From Helichrysum umbraculigerum (taxonomy: Eukaryota > Streptophyta > Magnoliopsida > Asterales > Asteraceae), in NCBI GenBank assembly GCA_949592205.1, contig CATIUR010000001.1:3946001-4010000 (forward strand): 64,000 nucleotides of DNA, written 5' to 3'. The position numbers were made by a program, and so were the translations under genes. The notes under the pieces are model-generated. The model was not told the DNA's origin. It did no database searches and saw nothing but the letters and a program-made list of their open reading frames with translations. Below, piece after piece: positions 57,344-64,000 of this stretch (the first letter of the stretch is position 1; each line of letters opens with the position of its first letter).

Positions 57344-57370
57344 CCGGTGCACACCTGGGTATTACACTAG
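57344..57370 (+). mobile_element. Helitron-like 3' terminus
   Basis: CCGGTGCACACCTGGGTATT has a GGTG/CACC hairpin and is followed by ACA and CTAG at 57367-57370, then T. The body would lie to the left. This is the third plus-strand end within 6.2 kb. Confidence 0.6.
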
Positions 57371-57376
57371 TTAAGT

Positions 57377-57848
57377 CTGGTTGTTATCATGTTCCCGATT
57401 CCTAGAGAAAAGAAAACTAGAAAAGAACAAATCTGTTTGTTAGTTGTTATCTTGCGTTTTTTTCATGGTAAGATTTTTTTTTTTTTTAAATTATTTTCTT
57501 TAATTATTTACTATAGATTTGGTTCACGTCCCTTTAACAATCTTTTATATGTCGTTGACGTAAATGTTATGATTCTATCTTTTTGGATTGTATACTTTTA
57601 GAGCTCTAGAAGTACTTGAATTTTTGGTCTTCAATATCTCTAGACATTTGTGTATCTTACCATATATATAATCCAGATTATTGAAAAGATTTTAACGGAA
57701 TGGTGCATGGACAACTTTATTAATAGCCATATTGAACTGCCCACTTGTCTGATACAAGTTTGTTATGGCTCATCTCCACTCTTTGGCAATGAAACACAAT
57801 GGACTAACAGATATGGCTTTTAAATGTTATTTCATTTTATGTGTTTCT
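57377..57848 (+). repeat. Tandem duplication, unit 1 (472 bp)
   Basis: Begins CTGGTTGTTATCATGTTCCC six bases after the Helitron-like end. It includes AGAGCTCTAGAAGTACTTGA and a short open stretch near 57685 reading KILTEWCMDNFINSH. The product family is not recognised. Confidence 0.92.
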
Positions 57849-58322
57849 CTGGTTGTTACCATGTTCCCGATTCCTAGAGAAAAGAAAACTAGGAAATAAC
57901 AAATCTGTCTGCTAGTTATTATCTTGCGTTTTTTTCATGGTAATTTTTTTTTTTTATAATTATTTTCTTTAATTATTTACTATAGATTTGGTTCACGTCC
58001 CTTTAACAGTCTTTTATATGTCGTTGACGTAAATGTTATGATTTTATCTTTTTTGGATTGTATACTTTTAGAGCTCTAGAAGTACTTGAATTGTTGGTCT
58101 TCAATATCTCTAGACATTTGTGTATCTTACCATATATATAATCCAGATTGCTGAAAAGATTTTAACGGAATGGTGCATGGACAACTTTATTAATAGCCAT
58201 ATCGAACTGTCAACTTGTCTGATACAAGTTTGTTATGGCTCATCTCCACTCTTTGGCAATGAAACACAACGGACTAACAAATATGGCTTTTAAATGTTAT
58301 TTCATTTTATGTGTTTCTCTGG
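57849..58322 (+). repeat. Tandem duplication, unit 2
   Basis: Near-identical to unit 1, with few substitutions and small indels in the T run. It ends at TGTGTTTCTCTGG. Confidence 0.92.
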
Positions 58323-59554
58323 ATTAGTAATGATTATTAGTTGGTTCTTTCATGCAATCCAATTCAGAAAATTGTCATACTAGGTGTTAAACTGTTAAGA
58401 AAGACGTGGTCAATTCCACATTTTTGTTTGGTGGCCAATCTTTGTGGGAAATCTGTTTTATGTTGGTAAAACATGTTTTAGTTTGAGATCAAATAGATGT
58501 TACATGTTCGTCAAACTTTTGCTAAGGTGTCAATTTACAAATTTAATGTTGATATTATGCGGCAGAGGGAATCATGATCTTGTTCTTGTCAAGATACTAA
58601 TAAGTGGCGAAAACATGCCGGGAAGCATTTCGTCGCACTAGTAAGCTGGAGCATGAAGGTGATCGACGGGATGTCATGGCTAGCTAGGTATGCATGTTGT
58701 GATATAGAAACAGTTTTTTGATTTTGGTTTAAATGATTAATATTGGTACCATTAGTAGAACTTTTGATGGTGTTTCTACATATAGGTACTTTATATGGTT
58801 AGTCAAAAGAGTTTGTGACTTGTTCATGTGCCACATATATTCTGCTATGAAGATAAGCCTTTTTTACATCAAATTTTCATTTAGGCGTTTCATGAAACAC
58901 ATTATTATGAGCAACTTTTTTTTTTTTTAAAGTTAAAATCAACTTTCCATCCCATACATTATGCGGCTTCTAGCTGCCCTCTATATTGAATCTGAAATTC
59001 ATTGTGTTAAACATAGTTGCTCAGACTCTCAATATCTCAAGTATGCTTGGCAACCTAACTCATGCAACTTGACCGGGTGCGTGCTCGATCATTTCTTTTC
59101 TTTTCTTTTTTCCCACATAGGTGTTGTTTGGGATTGCTTGTTTAACTGCTAATTATTACTTAAGTATCCACTTATTTATATATGCATGAAAACTGTTTAT
59201 GTAGTTACTTCAGAAAAAAATAAACAATTGAAAATAAGTAGCTAGGTCGATACTTGCATACTTTATTAGTTTAAACACATAAGCGACCCAAACTCCCCCT
59301 AAACATCTCCTTCATGTGGTGAAAATGAACAATTATGGCGTACATACAATTTTATCCCCATTTATGTCATGGTAAAGTTTAGTAATTTCTTGCCCCAAAT
59401 TAAAATAGTTGACGTTTTCATCTTGGTATTTGACGAGACTACTCGTTTTCAAATTTCGAAAAAAATGATCACTGTAGCACATGATAAAGATACAATATTA
59501 TTAGTAGTACAGTATAATGGTTATACTTTTTTTAAAAATGTGTGTTATAATCTG
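58323..59554. other. Unassigned region
   Basis: Several short plus-strand frames, no family recognised. Confidence 0.4.
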
Positions 59555-59720
59555 TGAACAATTAATTTAGGATGAGTTGGTATTCGTTAGTGTGTTATTC
59601 AGGAGTTCAACTAAGAATTGTCGATGTGGGGATCGTGAGTATTCACAAGTGAAATGGGATCAGTATAATGATTAATTTCGTAACATTTGAAATCGTGTTC
59701 AGTTATTGATAAAAAAATCA
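59555..59720 (+). repeat. Dispersed repeat, inverted partner of 25155-25325
   Basis: Same text as the 25-kb copy in reverse orientation. A second, short AATCGTGTTCAGTTAT duplication follows at about 59728. Confidence 0.85.
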
Positions 59721-60885
59721 AAAGAAATCGTGTTCAGTTATGATCATTGTGATTGATACTGCTTTCAGAGGTTAGTGTTTGGCTAGCTAATGTGAAGTTA
59801 TTTCAAGTTAAGGTCATCAACTTCACGTACTTTTTGACTGTTTATCTTTACTAAGTGCAAATAATTTGTCGTAGATACTCATTAATTTAGCATGTTAAAC
59901 TTGTAATAGAAATGCATCACGGTTGGTAAAGGGCATTTATTTCTACATAAAAAATTGAATTAGATACAATCCACCATTAACTTATTCTGACTTGGCCTAA
60001 AACAAAGCTTATATCCTTCTTGATTGATTAGTATAATTAGCCACCACTAACAAGTACCACTAACAAGTACCACTAACAAGTATCTGACTGCTGTGAAAAT
60101 ATATTTGCTACATTTTGTAGGTTACAACTGCAATCATCAAGATAATTGTAAATTATGGGAGTGTATCAATATAGATGGCCAACCCAATAATCATGGTTAG
60201 ACATTTCTATACTTTACTAAAGCAAGTTATTCCCTTGATCAAGTACACCACATTCTAACTTTTGTGTGTTCGCTTGTGATTGTTTGAACTTTATTGAGTT
60301 GACGAAATACTGGTTATTGTATGGAAATCATACCTTACGGATCACAGCATTGGATTTGCAACAGGTAAAACCTATTCTTATGGATCATATATAAAAGATA
60401 GATTGCAACAGCATTTATGTTTTGGGATTCATGTCTACTTTATCCATGTTACTGACCCTTTGAGTGCGTATTCTGTACTTCGAAAACTATTTACAATTTG
60501 TAGATGTCCTTTGCACATTGACCTGTAAGAGGGGTAGAGAGTGGTGATCTTGAACTTTTCCTTCTTTTCTTTTACAATTATACGACGGTGCACAATTAAT
60601 TTGTTGTAGGTGAGGGAAGTGGAAGGCAGACTGGTTTATCTTCAATGGACCCTTCTCCTAGAAGAAATCCTGCACAAGTCGTGACCTTTATAGAGTCGTG
60701 ACAAGGTATACTTTCGACAAACGTTTTTTTTTTTTTCATTTTTCTGCAGGTTTTGAATAATATTTAAAATATAATTTAGTGGACTATTTTTCACTAGTAG
60801 TTAGTGATATGCTAAATTAACATTGACCTTTATATTAGTAAACTATTTATTTATTACTACTTTACTTTATAGCTTATTCATAAAA
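59721..60885. other. Unassigned region
   Basis: A threefold CACTAACAAGTAC repeat lies near 60047-60080. No gene recognised. Confidence 0.45.
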
Positions 60886-61000
60886 AAAGACCTAGCTGTG
60901 TTCCTTCACCATCCCTGATCTAACTGCCCTTGCTGTGTTCCTTCACTTTCCCTGATCTAACTGCCCTTGCTGTGTTCACCTTCCCTGATCTAACTTCTTC
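60886..61000. repeat. Short tandem repeat, about 45-bp unit
   Basis: Three units of TGCTGTGTTCCTTCAC and CCCTGATCTAACTGCCCT; the third lacks a few bases. Confidence 0.9.
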
Positions 61001-61084
61001 CATCATCAACAATGGTTTCATCTAGGTTTGTTATTTCTCCTTTTGTTTTGGATGTTATAGTAGTTGATTCAACAATGGTTTCTG

Positions 61085-61640
61085 CAGTTCTCTCACTTTA
61101 ATTAATTTGATTGAATCTTTGAATGTGTTTTAAATGATTGTGATCGGGTATACAAAAACCCCCTTTTATTGAGAACCACCATTATTATTATTTATTATTA
61201 TTATTTAATAGTTGTCCCACTTTAATTAATTTGATTAAATCCGTGTGAATCTTTGAATGTGTTTTACAGGATTGTGATTCGGTATAAAAAATCCCTTTTT
61301 ATTGAGAACCACCATTATTATTTATTATTATTTTTGTATAGTTGTCCCACTTTAATTAATTTGATTGAATCTTTGTGAATCTTTGAATGTGTTTTACATG
61401 ATTGTGATTCGGTATATAAGAACCCCCTTTTTATTGAGAACCACCGTTATTATTTATTATTATTATTGAATAATTGTAGCACTTTAATTAATTTGATTGA
61501 ATATGGGTGACATGATTGTGATTCGGTATACAAAAGCCCCATCTTATTGAGAACCACCATTATTATTTATTTATTATGGAATAATTGTTCCACTTTAATT
61601 AATTTGATTGAATCTGTGTGAATCTTTGAATGTGTTTTAC
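61085..61640. repeat. Tandem array of about 120-bp units outside the palindrome
   Basis: Five degenerate units contain CACTTTAATTAATTTGATTG, GTGATTCGGTATA, and TTATTGAGAACCACCATTAT followed by a variable TTA tract. The last unit is mirrored at the right edge of the window by the palindrome. Confidence 0.9.
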
Positions 61641-61882
61641 TGTGTGATTCGGAATATACAAGTATACTGATTTTATAACTTTGCACCAAAGCGAGAATTG
61701 AAACAATTTACCTCTTTCCTAATGAACGAGCTGTTAAAAGGAATAAGTTTTTCAATTGAATCAATACACTTAATATAATCAGTTTCGGAATATACAAGTA
61801 TACTGATTGAATCTGTGTGAATCTTTGAATGTTTTTTACTTTATAATTTGTGTTTAACTCTTTTCATTTCAATATTTTGAAG

Positions 61883-62720
61883 TGTTTTGCTCATAAATTT
61901 ATCTAGTAAGTCCCGATTTACAAAAGAAAAGAATGAATCCTTATCGGTCATTAAAGAAGTACAAGCACTTAAAAGATGTCTCCTCCTTGGTGAGGCGAAC
62001 TTTAGTTACACCATTGAAGCATTGCAAAACCACGGGCTGATGAGCTATCAAGTGCGGACTAGTTCATTTGAAAGTAAAAGTACGTATTTTCCTTGCAAGT
62101 TTTTATTGTTTTTGTTGCTATTATAGTTATTTCTAGGGGTGTTCATTACTCGGTTCCGACCCATATAGGTTTGGTTTAATTGATATTTGAGTTTGGTTCG
62201 CCTATTTATTTGTAGGTAAGGTCTCTGAAACCTACGAGGTGGCAACCAGGAACATCAAAAAACTGCAGCAAGTTTCCAAATGTGTCAATCTTCCATGATG
62301 TTGACGCAACTAGCATCAAAAATCATCCATATCTAGGGATGAATTGGCGTTATGACATCATACAGTATAATTTCCCTCATTTGAATGTAGATCCCCTACA
62401 AGCTGATCAGCACTACGATTTTCTTGATAGAGTATTAAAAGAGAGCCTGCCTCTCCTGAAGCCGGGTGGGGTCATGAGGTTTCTGCTCAATGAAAATGAA
62501 TCATATGTAGGGATTGTGGCAAAGAATAATTGCAAGGTTGATTATGATAAGTTTGTGAAGAGACTATATCCTTTGTACGAGCCCAAGAAAGGGCATGGAT
62601 CGGATTCGGATGCTGTGTACGATAGCAGCGACAACTGCTTTTTCAACATCAAACTTGTTGAAGGTGGGACAGAGAAGCTGAATATGGGAGCAGGTGCTGC
62701 GGTGGTGTCCAACACAACTG
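61883..62720 (+). pseudogene. BMT5-like / DUF2431 pseudogene, copy B (left palindrome arm)
   Basis: Exon 61883-62079 encodes LINLSSKSRFTKEKNE and VIKEVQALKRC, with an intact LLLGEANFSYT SAM-loop start that copy A lacks; donor AAAA|GTACGT. Exon 2 starts at 62216 and encodes KVSETYEVATRNIKKLQQ. A 1-bp insertion near 62271 (CAAGTTTCC, against CAGTTTCC in copy C) then shifts the frame. A second open frame resumes as VSIFHDVDAT, YDIIQYNFPHLNVDPL, LPLLKPGGVMRFLLNE and a tail with two EGGTEKLNMG units. In the family this is a predicted RNA methyltransferase-like Rossmann protein; yeast BMT5 methylates 25S rRNA. Broken by one frameshift. Confidence 0.85.
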
Positions 62721-62751
62721 CTGAAGGTGGGACAGAGAAGCTGAATATGGG

Positions 62752-63605
62752 TTCTCTGTTCCACCTTCAGGAGTTGTGTTGGACACCACCGCAACACCTG
62801 CTCCCATATTCAGCTTCTCTGTCCCACCTTCAGCAAGTTTGATGTTGAAAAAGCAGCTGTCGCTGCTATCGTAATCAGCATCCGGATCCGATCCACGCCC
62901 TTTCTTGGACTCGTACAAAGGATGTAGTCTCTTCACAAACTTATCATAATTGGCCTTGCAATTATTCTTTGCCACAATCCCTACATAGGGTTCATTTTCA
63001 TTGAGCAGAAACCTCATGACCCCACCCGGCTTCAGGAGAGGCAGGCTCTCTTTTAATACTCTATCAAAAAAATCGTGATGTTAATCAACTTGTAGGAGAT
63101 CTACATCCAAATGAGGGAAATTAAACTGTATGATGTCATAACGCTAATTCATCCCTAGATATGGATGATTTTTGATGTTGGTTGCATCAACATCATGGAA
63201 GATTGACACAATTGGAAACTGCTGCAGTTTTTTGATATTCCTGGTTGCCGCGTAGGTTTCAGAGACCTTACATACAAATAAATAGATGAACCAAACTCAA
63301 ATATCAATTAAACCAAACCTATATGGGTCGGAACCGAGTAATGAACACCCCTAGAAATAACTATAATAGCAACAAAAACAATAAAATCTTGCAAAGAAAA
63401 ATACGTACTTTTACTTTCAAATGAACTAGTCCGCACTTGATAGCTCATCAGCCCGTGGTTTTGCAATGCTTCAATGGTGTAACTAAAGTTCGCCTCACCA
63501 AGGAGGAGGCATCTTTTAAGTGTTTGTACTTCTTTAATGACCGATAAGGATTCATTCTTTTCTTTTGTAAATCGGGACTTACTAGATAAATTTCTGAGCA
63601 AAACA
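62752..63605 (-). pseudogene. BMT5-like / DUF2431 pseudogene, copy C (right palindrome arm)
   Basis: Mirror copy of B. Exon 1 (63605-63409) is open, with LLRNLSSKSRFTKEKNE and LLLGEANFSYT. It lacks copy B's frameshift (LQQFPIVSIFHDVDAT) but has its own lesions. The exon 2 acceptor is mutated (TTGTATG where copy B has TTGTAGG). Two in-frame stops occur, at about 63144 (the tryptophan of the GMNWRYDI motif) and 63081 (the glutamine of ADQHHDF). The remaining frame ends with the EGGTEKLNMG tail. Different lesions in B and C show that the arms have decayed separately or been only partly converted. Confidence 0.85.
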
Positions 63606-64000
63606 CTTCAAAATATTGAAATGAAAAGAGTTAAACACAAATCATAAAGTAAAAAACATTCAAAGATTCACACATATTCAATCAGTATACTTGTATATTC
63701 CGAAACTGACTCTATTAAGTGTATTGATTCAATTGAGAAACTTATTCCTTTTAACAGCTCGTTCATTAGGAAAGAGGTAAATTCTCGCTTTGGTGCAAAG
63801 TTATAAAATCAGTATACTTGTATATTCCGAATCACAAAGTAAAACACATTTAAAGAATCACACAGATTCAATCAAATTAATTAAAGTGGGACAATTATTC
63901 CATAATAAATAAATAATAATGGTGGTTCTCAATAAGAGGGGGCTTTTGTATACTGAATCACAATCATGTTACACATATTTAATCAAATTAATTAAAGTGC

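Larger units (their letters stand above)
61479..64000. repeat. Large palindrome (arms at least 1.25 kb)
   Basis: The left arm, 61479-62739, and the right arm, 62752-64000, are reverse complements over their whole visible length. The spacer is only about 12 bp (GCTGAATATGGG). The right arm is still matching at the window end, so the palindrome is longer than seen. Each arm carries a BMT5-like pseudogene, transcribed toward the centre, with promoter-side sequence outward. Confidence 0.95.

Noticed and set aside
58615..58645. Helitron 3' end at GTCGCACTAGTAAG
   Set aside because: CTAGT is present but no hairpin precedes it.
62564..62797. Minus frame opposite copy B's tail
   Set aside because: Antisense shadow of the BMT5-like coding sequence and its EGGTEKLNMG tail repeats.

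Overview
The window looks like a transposon-dense, AT-rich stretch of a flowering-plant nuclear genome. It is probably a eudicot and possibly Asteraceae, but the family is an inference from repeat style and has low confidence. Support for a plant includes a FAR1-RELATED SEQUENCE-like gene with GT/AG introns, Tekay-style LTR elements with an initiator tRNA-Met primer site, a tRNA-Asp-primed element, Au-like SINE sequence, Stowaway/Tourist/hAT/Mutator MITEs, Helitron-like ends and plant BMT5-like (DUF2431) genes. No bacterial operon, CRISPR array, rRNA or organelle gene was seen.

Layout. 1-3.0 kb: minus-strand FAR1/FRS-like gene, truncated by the window edge, with minisatellites in two introns and a duplicated, donor-less exon. 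3.7-14.1 kb: an interval bracketed by inverted Stowaway-type termini. It carries broken fragments of an AP-2 alpha-adaptin gene and a polypyrimidine-tract-binding protein (PTB) gene, plus a recent 1.25-kb tandem duplication. 15.3-18.8 kb: a hAT MITE, a minus-strand BMT5-like gene missing its nucleotide-binding loop, and a 17-copy minisatellite. 18.8-24.4 kb: a very young gag-only LTR retrotransposon (TR-GAG type) with target duplication GATTT. 25.4-35.6 kb: an older, 5'-truncated, large non-autonomous LTR element with a nested solo LTR (target duplication AAAAG). 35.6-36.9 kb: GTCGC palindrome cluster and an LTR-like block.

36.9-46.3 kb: mostly unresolved DNA with a PPR-like scrap, a Helitron end, an Au-like SINE, a 1.43-kb Mutator foldback element with a 9-bp target duplication, and nested Tourist-like MITEs. 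46.3-58.3 kb: a phase-intact four-exon fragment of an RNA pseudouridine synthase, a tRNA-derived SINE, three Helitron-like 3' ends, a 0.67-kb hairpin, a fourfold 250-bp tandem array and a 472-bp tandem duplication. 58.3-61.5 kb: unresolved. 61.5-64.0 kb: a palindrome of at least 2.5 kb carrying two head-to-head, differently broken BMT5-like pseudogenes.

How the parts relate. The most interesting idea is that the 61.5-64 kb palindrome would fold into a long double-stranded RNA if transcribed. It could then produce small RNAs against the related BMT5-like copy 45 kb away (15.9-16.7 kb) and other family members. This is inference; no expression data are visible here. Otherwise most genic sequence is captured or duplicated exon material inside mobile DNA. 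Only the FRS-like gene and the BMT5-like copy at 16 kb keep mostly open reading.
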